From Halorubrum sp. (GTDB taxonomy: Archaea > Halobacteriota > Halobacteria > Halobacteriales > Haloferacaceae), in the NCBI GenBank assembly GCA_028275105.1, contig JAQCNI010000149.1, positions 1-60,835 on the forward strand: a stretch of DNA of 60,835 nt, read 5' to 3'. Position numbers and translations under genes: made by a program. Shown piece by piece: positions 42,528 to 51,302 of the stretch (positions are counted from its first letter, which is position 1; every line of letters begins with the position of its first letter). The notes beneath the pieces were generated by a model that saw nothing but the letters and a program-made list of their open reading frames with translations, was not told where the DNA came from and did no database searches.

Positions 42528-43546
42528 CGTTGCCTCCGCGCCAGCAGCACGGCGCCAAGGATTGCGATCGTCGCGACGATGACGCCGAAGCCGGGCGTCT
42601 CGTCGTCGCTTCCGGCCCCGTCGCGCTCGCCTCGCGACGCGTCGCCCTCGTCCATGCCCTCCTCGGCGGCGTCGTTGCCGGCGAAGTCCTCGACCTCAAA
42701 GGCGACGTCCTGGACCGTCTGATTTGCGTCGATCGTCTCCTGCGGGTCGAGGTTGGCGACGCCCTGCGTCTCGTCGATCAGGACGTCGTCGTCGAACAGG
42801 GCGGCGTCGACGTAGTAGTTGTAGCCGGCGGGGACCTCGAGGGTCGTGGTGACCGTGTCGGTGCGACCCGGTCGAACAGAGCCGACCGTCTCGGACGCCC
42901 GGTCGGCGACCACGTTCGACTCCGCCTGTCGAAGCAGGACCCTGAGGTCGAGGTCGTCGGAGGCCTCGTCGCCGCGGTTCGTCACGGCGATCGATACCGA
43001 CAGCGTGGTCGTCTCCTCGGTCGTCTCGGCGACGGAGACGGCGACGGTCGGCCAGACGTTGCCGTCGGCGAACCCGACGGCGGCGTCCGCGTACGACGGG
43101 GTGAGCGCCGAGACGCCGGCGACCCGCGTGGTGCGTTCGGACCGGCGCTGCCCGTCGACGTACACGACGGTTTCGAGCCGGTACCCGCCGGCGCGTTCCA
43201 CGTCGAGGCTGCCGTTCACCGTGCGCTCGCCGTCGCGCTCGACGTCGCCGACGTCGACGACGGTCTCGTCGACGAGCAGTCCCGACTCCGCGCCGATCGC
43301 GCGGTGCCTGACGGTGACGTTCTCGACGGTCGACCCACGGTGGGTGAGGTCGACGATGAGGTCGAGGGTCGCGGTTTCACCCCTGACCTCGCCGGGGGCG
43401 ACGACCACGTCCGTGACGCCGATCTCGCCCGGTCGATCGGGGGTGGACTGCGGGTCGTCGAGGGCGTCCGGGGCGGCGACGACCCCGACGGCGCCCGCGA
43501 TCAGGATCGCGGCGGCGACCGCGAGGAGGGTAGTTCGCGTATCCAC
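42524..43546 (-). CDS. Secreted PGF-CTERM protein with CARDB-like beta domains
   Basis: 340 aa, GTG start. An N-terminal hydrophobic signal (LLAVAAAILIAGAVGVVAAPDAL) is followed by two Ig/CARDB-like beta domains (VTDVVVAPGEVRGETATLDLIVDLTHRG and VSVAETTEETTTLSVSIAVTNRG). An acidic linker then leads to the sorting tail TPGFGVIVATIAILGAVLLARR. This tail is the PGF-CTERM signal cut by archaeosortase, with lipid attachment to the S-layer side. It resembles the haloarchaeal DUF7490-type proteins. The track's longer N-terminus is filler; GTG at 43546 is the plausible start. Confidence 0.85.
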   Translation of the reverse strand: MDTRTTLLAVAAAILIAGAVGVVAAPDALDDPQSTPDRPGEIGVTDVVVAPGEVRGETATLDLIVDLTHRGSTVENVTVRHRAIGAESGLLVDETVVDVGDVERDGERTVNGSLDVERAGGYRLETVVYVDGQRRSERTTRVAGVSALTPSYADAAVGFADGNVWPTVAVSVAETTEETTTLSVSIAVTNRGDEASDDLDLRVLLRQAESNVVADRASETVGSVRPGRTDTVTTTLEVPAGYNYYVDAALFDDDVLIDETQGVANLDPQETIDANQTVQDVAFEVEDFAGNDAAEEGMDEGDASRGERDGAGSDDETPGFGVIVATIAILGAVLLARRQR

Positions 43547-43628
43547 GCCCGGCGGTTCCGACGGCCGTGGTAAGTATTTTGTCTGATCGGTTCGCCATCG
43601 GGTCCCCCGATTCCCGCCGCCGACCGGA

Positions 43629-44159
43629 TCACAACACCCGATACCGCCCGCGCGATTCCGACACCGCCCCCCGTCGAACGAGTTTCGACAGGAGATCCCG
43701 GGCGTCGTCGGCCGGAACGCCGCGGTCGCTCGCGTACGCGACGATCGCCGCCTCGGTGGACTCGTCCGCATGGCGGACCGCGTCACGCACGATCGCGTCC
43801 CGGGAGCGGGACGACCCCTCTCCACCCTCCGCGCGTTCGCCCGCCTCCGACACCGCGTCGGCGTCGATTCCCGCCGCCTCGAGGTACTCGCGGTCGTCGA
43901 TCCCGGCGTCCTCGACCGCCCGTTCGAGCTCCGCGACGTGGTCCACCTCGGCGAACGCCTCGTCCTCCCCGCGTTTCTCCGCGAGTAACGCGGCACGGGC
44001 CTCGCGGGCCGCGGCCCGGTCCGCCGACTCGAAGAGGTGCTTGAGCTTCTCCGTCCGGTGAGTTCGTTCACACCGAGGACACCGGGCCGTGTCGCTCGTC
44101 CGTGGATCACTGAGGAGCCAGAGGGCCCCGCACTCGCTACAGCCGACGACCGCGTACAT
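43629..44159 (-). CDS. Zinc-ribbon protein (DUF5817-like)
   Basis: 176 aa. The N-terminal ribbon MYAVVGCSECGALWLL ... ARCPRCERTHRTEKLKHLFES has two CxxC pairs. A long charged helical region (about 45-110) follows, and a C-terminal winged helix (DAIVRDAVRHADESTEAAIVAYASDRGVPADDARDLLSKLVRRGAV). Layout suggests a DNA- or RNA-associated protein. I recall such proteins annotated as DUF5817 in haloarchaea. It shares direction with the membrane HTH regulator upstream. Confidence 0.75.
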   Translation of the reverse strand: MYAVVGCSECGALWLLSDPRTSDTARCPRCERTHRTEKLKHLFESADRAAAREARAALLAEKRGEDEAFAEVDHVAELERAVEDAGIDDREYLEAAGIDADAVSEAGERAEGGEGSSRSRDAIVRDAVRHADESTEAAIVAYASDRGVPADDARDLLSKLVRRGAVSESRGRYRVL

Positions 44160-44237
44160 GGCCGGCAGTTCGGCCGGATCGGGTTTGAACCCTCGGCTCC
44201 GCCGCGGCGATGAGCGTAGCGGGTCGTCGACCGCCCG

Positions 44238-45617
44238 TCAGGCTCCCTTCCCGCCGGCGTCGGATCCGCCCTCGTCGTCGGACCCGCCGTCGGGGCCGGA
44301 TCCGTCGTCCGCATCGGGGCCGAACCCGTCCTCGTCCGGCAGGGAGATCAGGTTCTCCCGGCCGAGACGCAACTTCTCGACGCGCCCCTCGTCGGCCATC
44401 GCGGAGAGCAGTTGTGAGACCTTTGCGTCCGACCACCCCGTCTCGTCGACGATATCGGCCTGTCGCATCCGACCGCCGTTGCGTTCGAGCAGGCGCTCGA
44501 CGCGCTCCTCGTCCGAGAGCAGCGAGAGGTCCTCCGCCGTCGACTCCCCGTCGGACCCGACGGCTCCCCCCGCGGTTCCGGTCCCGTTGGGCTCCGTCCC
44601 GTCGACCCCGTCGGCTCCCTCGACCGCCGCCGCCCCGTCACTCGGTCCGGATCCGGCGTCGGTCGAGGATGCCACGGTCCCCGTTTCCCCGTCGTCCGGG
44701 TCGCGACGGCGGTACCCGACGAGTCCCAGGGAGATGAGCAGCGCCGCAACGACGATCGACCCGGCGAGCAGGGACCACGGAACGTCCCCGCCGGTCGCCG
44801 TGGGGGAGTACACGACCGTCACCCGTTCGTCGCCCTCGAACACCCGGGGCCCTTCGACCACCACGGCGTTCTCCCGGAGCGGCACCGTCGCTCCCGGCGT
44901 CCCCGAGACGGTGTATCCCTCCGGCGTCGCCACCTCGATGGTCTGATCCGGCTCGAGCGATCGGAGCCACGTCCCGCCGTCCGGGGTCGTGAGCGCATCA
45001 CCCAACACGAGGTCCTCGCCGTCCTCGACGAGGAATGCGGTCCAGACGAACGTCAGCCGGAGTTCGCCGACGGCGACGACCTCGCTTCCGCCCTCGACGT
45101 CCGCCGCCTCGGGGTCGTCGATAACGACCGACTCGCGGTCCACGTCAACGATCTCCATCTGCCGGTCGACGGTCCGGCTCGCCTCGGCGGCGAACCTCTC
45201 GAACAACGTCGGGCCGGGGCCGACTTCACCGTCGACGAACCGATCTCCGACGGTTTCGAACGCGTCGATCCGGTCGGCATCCGTGAACTCGTACCTGACG
45301 ACGACCGCCCATCGGGCGTCGCGGTCCGGCTCGAGATCGATCCGGATCCGTGTCTCGGTCGCGGGATCGACACCCGCTTCGACCTGTGCTGCTCGACCGT
45401 TCCGACCGGCGATCCCGTCCACGCCTTCGATGACACCGTCGTCGCTCTCGATGAGCCCGTTCCCGGTGGCATCGATGGGCGCGTTCGCGTGTGGGACCGA
45501 CTCCGGCTCGAATGACCGGACTGCGGGGTCCTCACCGCCGGCGGCGACGCCGGTCGCGGCCACGAGTGCGACCACGAGGAGGGCGACGAGGAGACCGCGA
45601 GTCGCGGGGATCCGCAT
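44238..45617 (-). CDS. Membrane-anchored HTH regulator with extracellular domain
   Basis: 459 aa. A signal-like helix GLLVALLVVALVAATGVAAGG starts an extracytoplasmic domain of about 260 residues (strand-rich, with YSPTATGG at its end). A transmembrane helix WSLLAGSIVVAALLISLGLVGY near residue 295 follows, then a disordered linker and a cytoplasmic winged HTH (EERVERLLERNGGRMRQADIVDETGWSDAKVSQLLSAM). The topology suits one-component signalling across the membrane. The family resembles haloarchaeal DUF7343/DUF7345 proteins. It is divergent from the secreted protein at 45734, which could be its target. Confidence 0.8.
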   Translation of the reverse strand: MRIPATRGLLVALLVVALVAATGVAAGGEDPAVRSFEPESVPHANAPIDATGNGLIESDDGVIEGVDGIAGRNGRAAQVEAGVDPATETRIRIDLEPDRDARWAVVVRYEFTDADRIDAFETVGDRFVDGEVGPGPTLFERFAAEASRTVDRQMEIVDVDRESVVIDDPEAADVEGGSEVVAVGELRLTFVWTAFLVEDGEDLVLGDALTTPDGGTWLRSLEPDQTIEVATPEGYTVSGTPGATVPLRENAVVVEGPRVFEGDERVTVVYSPTATGGDVPWSLLAGSIVVAALLISLGLVGYRRRDPDDGETGTVASSTDAGSGPSDGAAAVEGADGVDGTEPNGTGTAGGAVGSDGESTAEDLSLLSDEERVERLLERNGGRMRQADIVDETGWSDAKVSQLLSAMADEGRVEKLRLGRENLISLPDEDGFGPDADDGSGPDGGSDDEGGSDAGGKGA

Positions 45618-45701
45618 ATGATCCGGCGCACTCGCCCCCGGGGCAAAACGCTTTTCATAGCCGGGTTCGTCGACCGAACGCCTCGGTGCCTCGTGGGGAT
45701 G

Positions 45702-45710
45702 GTTTTTATT
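45702..45710 (+). promoter_or_regulatory. TATA box of the secreted protein gene at 45734
   Basis: The T-rich box tttttattc is centred about 29 nt before the ATG, in the 116-bp divergent spacer shared with the membrane HTH regulator. Confidence 0.5.
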
Positions 45711-45733
45711 CATCGGCGTCGAAACGCTTGACG

Positions 45734-47098
45734 ATGAGAGCCCTCCCCGTTCCCGTTGTCGTTCTCCTCGTCGCCGCCCTCCTCCTCGTTGCCCCCGTCG
45801 CCGGCGTGTTCTCTCCGGCCGATGCGATGGACCGGACCGACGCGATGGACGCGACCGATACGGCCGACGATCTCACGCACGTCGGGTCGGCGGACGGCAC
45901 GGGCCTCGTCAACTCCATGGATGGCTCCGGAGGGGCGGGAGCCATCGACGGGCCCGCCGGTCCGGCATCGGTTCACGGGACGAACCTCACGCTACGGGTG
46001 TTGTCGCTCCGCGCGGCCACAGTTTCCCGGATCGGGAGCTACGACCGCGACGCGAACCTCGGGACGGCACTCGGGGTCGCGACGGCCGACGCCGACGCGA
46101 CCCTCCGGACGGAGACGACGGTACGGCGGGTCGAGAGCGCCGGGACGAGCGCGGAGCGCGAGCGCCGGATCCTCGCCGCGATCGACCGAGTCGAACGGGG
46201 CGAGGCCGCGCTCGACGAGCAACAGACGGCCGCGATCCGCGAACACGCCGCCGGCGACCGCTCCGACCGCGAACTGCTCGACGAACTGGTTCGCGTCGCC
46301 GCCGTCGCCGGGGCGTACGACCGTCGACTCGACCGCCTCGACGACCTCGCCGCCGACACCGACGGGTTCAGTGCCCCGAATCGGGTCGACGAGCTTCGGC
46401 TCCGGCTCCAGGTGTACGAGGGGCCCGTCCGCGACCGGGCGCTCGAAACGGTGCGGGGCGACACGGCAAGCGCCGAGATTCACGTCGAGTCGAGCCGCAA
46501 CGCGGTCGTCCTCGCGACGATCGACGGCGACGAGTACGTCCGCGAGTCGCTCCGCCGTGACCACTGGAACCGGGACGGGGACGCGATCGGCAGCCAGACG
46601 GCGATCGACGTCGCCGTCGCGAGCTATCCGGAGACGACCGCGCTCCGCCAGCCGGACGCGTTCGGCGCCGGGGCGATCCAGCGAATCACCGTCCCGCACG
46701 AGTACGGCACCCTTCGGTCGTTCGTCAGCGGCGGGACGGCGCAAGTGTTCGTCGAACACCAGCGGATCAACCTCGATACCTTCCCCGATCACGAGCTCGT
46801 CTCGACCACCAGTGACGGGTTCGACATCACGGTCAACCGCAGCTATCCCGGCGCCCCGGTGACGGTGACGGTCCGCGACGAGTCGAGCGACGACCCCGTT
46901 CCGGGCGTAACGGTGACGAAGAGCGTCGGCGGCGGCGACAGCGAGGCGATCGGCACCACCGACGGAAACGGCACCGTTCGAACCCTCTCGCCGGCGAAGA
47001 CGTACCGGATCACCGTCGTCGACGAGCCGCGCGCCGCCTTCGTCGACGAGATCCGACCGATGGCGACGCCGCGGCTCGCGGACGACGATGAGTCCTGA
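45734..47098 (+). CDS. Secreted protein, helical plus carboxypeptidase-like beta domain
   Basis: 454 aa. It begins with a signal peptide MRALPVPVVVLLVAALLLVAPVAG. Residues ~80-230 are helical (ERERRILAAIDRVERGEAALDEQQTAAIREHAAG), the middle is mixed alpha/beta, and the last ~90 residues resemble a carboxypeptidase-regulatory-like fold (VTVTVRDESSDDPVPGVTVTKSVGGGDSEAIGTTDGNG). No C-terminal anchor is seen. I recall similar haloarchaeal proteins as DUF7094. It is divergently paired with the membrane HTH regulator, suggesting a sensor-target relation. Confidence 0.75.
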   Translation: MRALPVPVVVLLVAALLLVAPVAGVFSPADAMDRTDAMDATDTADDLTHVGSADGTGLVNSMDGSGGAGAIDGPAGPASVHGTNLTLRVLSLRAATVSRIGSYDRDANLGTALGVATADADATLRTETTVRRVESAGTSAERERRILAAIDRVERGEAALDEQQTAAIREHAAGDRSDRELLDELVRVAAVAGAYDRRLDRLDDLAADTDGFSAPNRVDELRLRLQVYEGPVRDRALETVRGDTASAEIHVESSRNAVVLATIDGDEYVRESLRRDHWNRDGDAIGSQTAIDVAVASYPETTALRQPDAFGAGAIQRITVPHEYGTLRSFVSGGTAQVFVEHQRINLDTFPDHELVSTTSDGFDITVNRSYPGAPVTVTVRDESSDDPVPGVTVTKSVGGGDSEAIGTTDGNGTVRTLSPAKTYRITVVDEPRAAFVDEIRPMATPRLADDDES

Positions 47099-47172
47099 TC
47101 GCCGGCCGGCGAATTGACGCCTCGGCGACGAGAGCCCCGAACGCTTTTGCCGGCGTGCGGCGTCGCTCGGGT

Positions 47173-47469
47173 ATGAGCGATTGGGATCTCGACCTGCGTG
47201 ACGCCGAGGAACAAATGGACGAGGCGTTCGCCGCCGAGGGCGACGTCGTCCTCGGCGTTCTCGACGGAACGACCGAGCCGGCGGCGTGGATCCGAAGCGT
47301 CGACTACGGTAACACGCTCATGTTGTCGATCGAGGGCGATCTCAACGAGCTTGCCGCGGGGTTCGCTCGCGAGGTGAAGGACATGGGCGGGGAACTGATG
47401 CATTTCCGTGGGTTCCTCGTCATCACGCCGCCGGGCCGGAGCATCGACACGGAACGATTGAAGGATTGA
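47173..47469 (+). CDS. Small conserved haloarchaeal protein (DUF5779-like)
   Basis: 98 aa, compact: SDWDLDLRDAEEQMDEAFAAEGDVVLGVLDG, then GNTLMLSIEGDLNELAAGFAREVKDMGGELMHFRGFLVITPPG. No cysteines or membrane segments. A CGCTTTTG box lies about 29 nt before the ATG. The sequence matches what I remember as DUF5779; function unknown. It is convergent with the COG1325 gene. Confidence 0.8.
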   Translation: MSDWDLDLRDAEEQMDEAFAAEGDVVLGVLDGTTEPAAWIRSVDYGNTLMLSIEGDLNELAAGFAREVKDMGGELMHFRGFLVITPPGRSIDTERLKD

Positions 47470-47528
47470 CGTCTGGCGGGACCGACCGACGCCGGCACCT
47501 CGAGACGCGCGATCGAGCGCGACCGTCG

Positions 47529-47966
47529 CTACGTCCCGTTCGCAAGCCGGTCGAGGGTTTCGCGCGCGTTCTCGACGGCTGCCGGCTTGTTCGCGGGGTA
47601 CGCCTCGACCTTCGCCCGGAGCGTGATCCCCGTGCCGAGTCGGACCTCGCCGCGGAACGCCGCCTGCTTGTCGAGCCGCATGAACAGCGCGCAGTTGTCG
47701 TCGACACGCTCGTCGAGCTCGTCGAGCACCCGGTCAAGCTCGTCGAGCGCCGACAGCCGGTCGAGGACGTGACGCATTCCGTCGGCGGTCTCGATCCGGG
47801 CGGAGGAGACGACGATCCGGTCTCCGTGGTGGCCGGTGTTCTCGATGCGGTCAATCTCGGCGTCCTCGGGGAGGAACGAGCGGAGCGCGGCCTCGACGCG
47901 CTTCCGGTCCTCCGTCGCGTACGAGAACGTCCGGAGGTCGACGTAGTGGAACGGGACTTCGGACAT
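47529..47966 (-). CDS. RNA-binding protein of the COG1325 / exosome-associated family
   Basis: 145 aa. It starts MSEVPFHYVDLRTFSYATEDRKRVEAALRSFLPEDAEI, then NTGHHGDRIVVSSARIETADGMRHVLDRL and DDNCALFMRLDKQAAFRGEVRLG, ending AKVEAYPANKPAAVENARETLDRL. This fold-and-motif order fits the archaeal COG1325 proteins predicted as exosome or ribosome-assembly partners with an RL5-like RNA-binding fold. The ATG at 47966 is chosen; the upstream 110 codons in the track are filler. Confidence 0.82.
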   Translation of the reverse strand: MSEVPFHYVDLRTFSYATEDRKRVEAALRSFLPEDAEIDRIENTGHHGDRIVVSSARIETADGMRHVLDRLSALDELDRVLDELDERVDDNCALFMRLDKQAAFRGEVRLGTGITLRAKVEAYPANKPAAVENARETLDRLANGT

Positions 47967-48013
47967 TACGGGTAGGGGGGTGGGGGAATTGAAAGGGGAC
48001 GGCGGGTCGCGCG

Positions 48014-48202
48014 TTACTCCTCGCTCTCGACGGCTTCGAGCGCGTCCTCGGGGACGCCGGTCTCCTGTCCGTCCTCGAAGCTCACTGTGTACGTCGCATC
48101 GCCGAACATCGTCTCCATCACTTGGGTGATCCGTCCCGACTCGCCGTCGTACTCGCTGTGTTTGTCGTGGAGGACCGCCTCGTCTTCCTTCTCGAAGCTC
48201 AT
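48014..48202 (-). CDS. Small acidic protein, SH3-like
   Basis: 62 aa starting MSFEKEDEAVLHDKHSEYDGESGRITQVMETMFGDATYTVSFEDGQETGVPED. The strand pattern with a G-x-I turn and a V-S-F-E-D-G hairpin suggests a small SH3-like barrel (related to DUF1918-type proteins). It is preceded by spacer and lies upstream of the COG1325 gene on the same strand. Function unknown. Confidence 0.7.
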   Translation of the reverse strand: MSFEKEDEAVLHDKHSEYDGESGRITQVMETMFGDATYTVSFEDGQETGVPEDALEAVESEE

Positions 48203-48295
48203 GCCCACGAGTTCCGCCGGGACGGTTAAAAGCACGCGGATCCACCCCGACTTTCTCCATGATGGCGGCCGGCGACCCACACGGTCGCTCCGACA

Positions 48296-48886
48296 CTACA
48301 TCGCCAGCAGAACGACGGCGAGCGTGACGGCGAGGACGACGCCGACGGCGACGAAGACGAGCGCGCTGTCAACCGCGAACGCGACCGCGAGCCCGAGCCC
48401 CACCGCGAGGAACACGCCGATGAGCGCGGGGGTCCCGCCGCGCTGGATGGCTCGATCGAGCGCGTTCAGAACCTGCTGGGAGCGCGGCGGCGGCGGGGTA
48501 CGTTCCGGCGGCTTCGAGAGGCGTTCGTCGACGACGACTTCGTCGGGCCCCGTCTCCATCGGCGGGTCGACCTGTACCTCGACGTACTGCGTGTTGGAGC
48601 CGTAGCCGGTCACGACCTTGAGCTTCCCGCGTACCGGCTTCTCGACGGCGGCCGTCGAGACGTGGATCCGCTTGGTGCCCTCCGCCTCGACGTAGTGGTT
48701 TACCGCGCCGATCGAGACGGCGCGGTCGAGGTCGTCGTCGGGCCGGAGATGGACGTGAGTCGCGCGGTCCTGATTCGCGAGCTCGATCGAGAACGGCGTG
48801 GTCGTCGTGAACCGGTCGGGTACCCCGATCGAGTGAACCCCGTCCCCGTTCAGTTCGACGGCGAGAGTCGGCACGGGTGGTATCAC
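48296..48886 (-). CDS. Membrane-anchored beta-domain protein (DUF7524-like)
   Basis: 196 aa, GTG start (a second GTG four codons later is possible). Residues 1-110 form a beta-rich domain (VELNGDGVHSIGVPDRFTTTTPFSIELANQD, HVHLRPDDDLDRAVSI). A Pro-rich linker TPPPPRSQQ follows, then two C-terminal membrane helices (PALIGVFLAVGLGLAVAFAV and ALVFVAVGVVLAVTLAVVLLAM). The soluble part probably faces the cytoplasm. Similar proteins carry the label DUF7524. It is divergent from the tandem UspA gene. Confidence 0.72.
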   Translation of the reverse strand: MIPPVPTLAVELNGDGVHSIGVPDRFTTTTPFSIELANQDRATHVHLRPDDDLDRAVSIGAVNHYVEAEGTKRIHVSTAAVEKPVRGKLKVVTGYGSNTQYVEVQVDPPMETGPDEVVVDERLSKPPERTPPPPRSQQVLNALDRAIQRGGTPALIGVFLAVGLGLAVAFAVDSALVFVAVGVVLAVTLAVVLLAM

Positions 48887-48973
48887 ACGCCGGGGTCAAA
48901 AAAAGATTCAGTTGTTTTGGGGTGTCGATGCGAACACATTACGGGACCCGCCACGTACCCGAACGGTACGAAC

Positions 48974-49843
48974 ATGTACGACGATATCCTCCTCCCGTTC
49001 GACGGCAGCGACGGTGCCGTGGCGGTGTGCCGCCACGCCGGCGGAGTAGCACGGCGTCTGGACGCGACCGTCCACGTCCTGTTCGTCGCCGACACCACCC
49101 GTGACAGCCTCACCGTGATCGAGGGCCAGCCCGTCGACGTCCTCGTCCGTGAGGGAGAACACGTCGTCGCGGACGCGGGAACAGCGCTCGCGGAACTCGG
49201 CGTGGACTACGATGCGGAGGTCGTCCAGGGAAACCCCGCACCGACCATCGTGGAGTACGCCGAGCACGACGGCCACGACCTGATCGTGATGCCGACGCAC
49301 GGCCGGGAGGGCATCTCTCGGTACCTCCTCGGGAGTGTGTCCGAGAAGGTCGTCCGTCTCTCGTCGGCGCCGGTGCTCACGGCCCGGATGCGGCCGGACG
49401 AACGGCTGACGTTCCCGTACGAGGACGTTCTCGTCCCGACGGACGGGAGCGCCGGCGCGACCCGTGCGGTCCGACACGGGCTCTCGCTGGCCGCGTCCCT
49501 CGACGCGACGGTTCACGCGCTGTCCGTCGTCCAGGACGCTCCGCCCCTCCCGACCGAGTCGGCGGTCGACGCCGGCGACGACACCGACCGCGCCGCGACC
49601 GCCGCGCTCGACGACGTGGCGTCGACCGCCACGGAGTACGGGGTGACGGACGTCGAACGGCACGTCGAACGCGGGGACCCCGCCGCCGGGATCCTCGACT
49701 ACGTCGATGCGAACGACGTTGACGCCGTCGTGATGGGTACGACCGGTCGCCGGGGGACCGAGCGAGTACTGCTCGGGAGCGTCGCCGAAAAGACGGTTCG
49801 GTCCGCACCGGTGCCGGTCGTCACCGTCGCGAACCCGCAATAG
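48974..49843 (+). CDS. Tandem universal stress protein (two UspA domains)
   Basis: 289 aa. Domain 1 (about 1-140) starts MYDDILLPFDGSDGAVAV and ends with the nucleotide-binding MPTHGREGISRYLLGSVSEKVVRLSSAPVLT. Domain 2 (about 150-288) has DVLVPTDGSAGATRAV and ends GTTGRRGTERVLLGSVAEKTVRSAPVPVVTV. Both keep the G-x2-G-x9-G-S/T ATP-type loop. Such proteins help with stress survival; ligand and partner are unknown. The start MYDD at 48974 follows spacer. Confidence 0.93.
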   Translation: MYDDILLPFDGSDGAVAVCRHAGGVARRLDATVHVLFVADTTRDSLTVIEGQPVDVLVREGEHVVADAGTALAELGVDYDAEVVQGNPAPTIVEYAEHDGHDLIVMPTHGREGISRYLLGSVSEKVVRLSSAPVLTARMRPDERLTFPYEDVLVPTDGSAGATRAVRHGLSLAASLDATVHALSVVQDAPPLPTESAVDAGDDTDRAATAALDDVASTATEYGVTDVERHVERGDPAAGILDYVDANDVDAVVMGTTGRRGTERVLLGSVAEKTVRSAPVPVVTVANPQ

Positions 49844-49911
49844 CGCGGTCGAGACGGCCCCTCGCCGATCGCGACGCCGATCCGGCCGACCCGATCGGCC
49901 TCAGGTCCGCT

Positions 49912-50109
49912 TCAAGCCGCCGCCTCCTCCTCGCGCATGTCCGGCGGGAGGAGGTTCGGTATCCCGTCCTCGATCGGGTACGCCTCGCCGCACTCGGTAC
50001 AGGTGAGCGTCCCCTCGAGTATCTCCCCGTCATCCCGCTCGTCGACGTCAAGCTCGAGGTCGTGTTTGTCGAGCGGACAGCAGACCACGTCCATCAGGGA
50101 CTCCTTCAT
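49912..50109 (-). CDS. Trm112-like zinc-binding methyltransferase activator
   Basis: 65 aa. It has MKESLMDVVCCPLDKHDLELDV, LTCTECGEAYPIEDGIPNLLPPD, with two Cys pairs (CCP and CTEC) forming a zinc knuckle. Trm112 is an obligatory small partner of several class I methyltransferases acting on tRNA, rRNA and release factor. Archaeal Trm112 does the same. The order CPLD...CTECG...YPIEDGIPNLLP is highly characteristic. The partner enzymes are not in this neighbourhood. Confidence 0.88.
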   Translation of the reverse strand: MKESLMDVVCCPLDKHDLELDVDERDDGEILEGTLTCTECGEAYPIEDGIPNLLPPDMREEEAAA

Positions 50110-50212
50110 GCGCGGTGGTTGGCGTGGATCGCTCAAAAGGCTGCGGGTTGTGATCGGTTCGGTCGTTCCGGGATCGTCGGCTCCGGGTCGGCCGAGTCCG
50201 ACCGGTCTCATC

Positions 50213-50316
50213 GTGATTACTGCGAATAGTTTCATCGGCGGTGTCGAAAGACGCCGGTCAAGCGGCTCTCATTACCGACACGGATCGTCGCGGCGGGAAA
50301 GACTCGCAGTAATCAC
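50213..50316. repeat. Inverted repeat of 13 bp with a 78-bp loop
   Basis: gtgattactgcga at 50213-50225 and tcgcagtaatcac at 50304-50316 are exact reverse complements, in a spacer between the trm112 and rpoL genes on the same strand. The right arm ends 3 nt before the rpoL stop codon. The sequence is more AT-rich than its surroundings. It could be a stem of a structured RNA, a transcription end, or the ends of a tiny insertion. Confidence 0.8.
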
Positions 50317-50318
50317 TA

Positions 50319-50597
50319 TCAGGCCGCGGTCACGGCGTCACGGAGCGCGGTCGTCCGGTCCGTGATCGACGACGCGGCGGTTTCGAGTGCGTTGAGCGGG
50401 TCTCCGGACACGGATTTCACCGTCAGGACGGGTTCGGTCTGGCCCCCGGACTGTTCCGGGTTCATGTCGTAGGTCGCGGCCGCGACGTCGTCGGTCTCCA
50501 GCAGCGCGCCCTTCAGCACGTTCATGAACGTGTGGTCCTCGCCGGCGATCTCGATGCGGAGTTCCGTGTCGGTTTTTTCGATGACCCGCAGTTCCAT
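50319..50597 (-). CDS. rpoL: DNA-directed RNA polymerase subunit L
   Basis: 92 aa, the archaeal counterpart of eukaryotic Rpb11/AC19, forming the assembly platform with subunit D. It has [45 protein letters not shown], with the conserved GEDHTFMN loop, and [24 protein letters not shown]. Length is normal. It lies 209 bp upstream of the trm112 gene on the same strand, with the 13-bp inverted repeat in between. Confidence 0.95.
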   Translation of the reverse strand: MELRVIEKTDTELRIEIAGEDHTFMNVLKGALLETDDVAAATYDMNPEQSGGQTEPVLTVKSVSGDPLNALETAASSITDRTTALRDAVTAA

Positions 50598-50809
50598 GCC
50601 CGGATTTCGCCCGAACGGCGTTTCAAGGTTTCGTCTCCCGGATCTCGATGCTCATATCGTGGCATCCGCGACCTCGGTTCGTCGTGTCGGCAGCGGCTGA
50701 TCCCCCGGAACGCGTTGACCCTTCGGGGCCGCTCCCGTCCGGGACCGTTCCCCCCCGACCCCCGGTCGAGCCGACGGGCTTTTTCATCTCCCCCCGCCTC
50801 GGTCCGGGT

Positions 50810-51259
50810 ATGACCGAGTTGGATATCGACCTCGTCCTCGTGCCCGTCGACGGCAGCGAGGCGTCCCACGAGGCCGTCGACTACGCGATCGCCGTCGCGG
50901 GCGAGTACGACGCGAGCGTCCACGCCCTGTACGTCCTCGCCGAGGACGTCGTGCGGGCGCTGGAGACCGGCGCGGTGGACGAAGCGGACGTCGCCGACGA
51001 CACGGGGTCGTTCACCGCATCCGTCGCGGAGCGCTCCGAGGCGGCCGACGTCCCCTACAGCAACTCGATGGCCTACGGCTTCTCCACGAAAGTGAAAACG
51101 ATCCACCCCGGGAGCGTCGTGCTCGACACCGCCGAGGAGCTCGAGGCCGACTTCGTCGTCGTCCCGCGGGAGCCGCTGACCGACGACGGGGCGCAAGTGC
51201 TCGAGAAGGCGGCCGAGTACGTCCTCCTGTACGCGAACCAGCCCGTCCTCTCGGTGTGA
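50810..51259 (+). CDS. UspA family protein, variant C-terminus
   Basis: 149 aa. The start DLVLVPVDGSEASHEAVDYAIAVAGEYDASVHALYVL is standard UspA. The usual GHRG-x9-GS loop is replaced by VPREPLTDDGAQVLEKAAEYVLLYANQPVLSV, lacking the glycine-rich ATP site, so it probably does not bind ATP. A CTTTTTC box lies about 29 nt before the ATG. It is followed closely by the DUF63 gene. Confidence 0.85.
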   Translation: MTELDIDLVLVPVDGSEASHEAVDYAIAVAGEYDASVHALYVLAEDVVRALETGAVDEADVADDTGSFTASVAERSEAADVPYSNSMAYGFSTKVKTIHPGSVVLDTAEELEADFVVVPREPLTDDGAQVLEKAAEYVLLYANQPVLSV

Positions 51260-51302
51260 GTTTCCGAATGTCGGCGTCCCGACCTCCGCGATACGAGATC
51301 CA

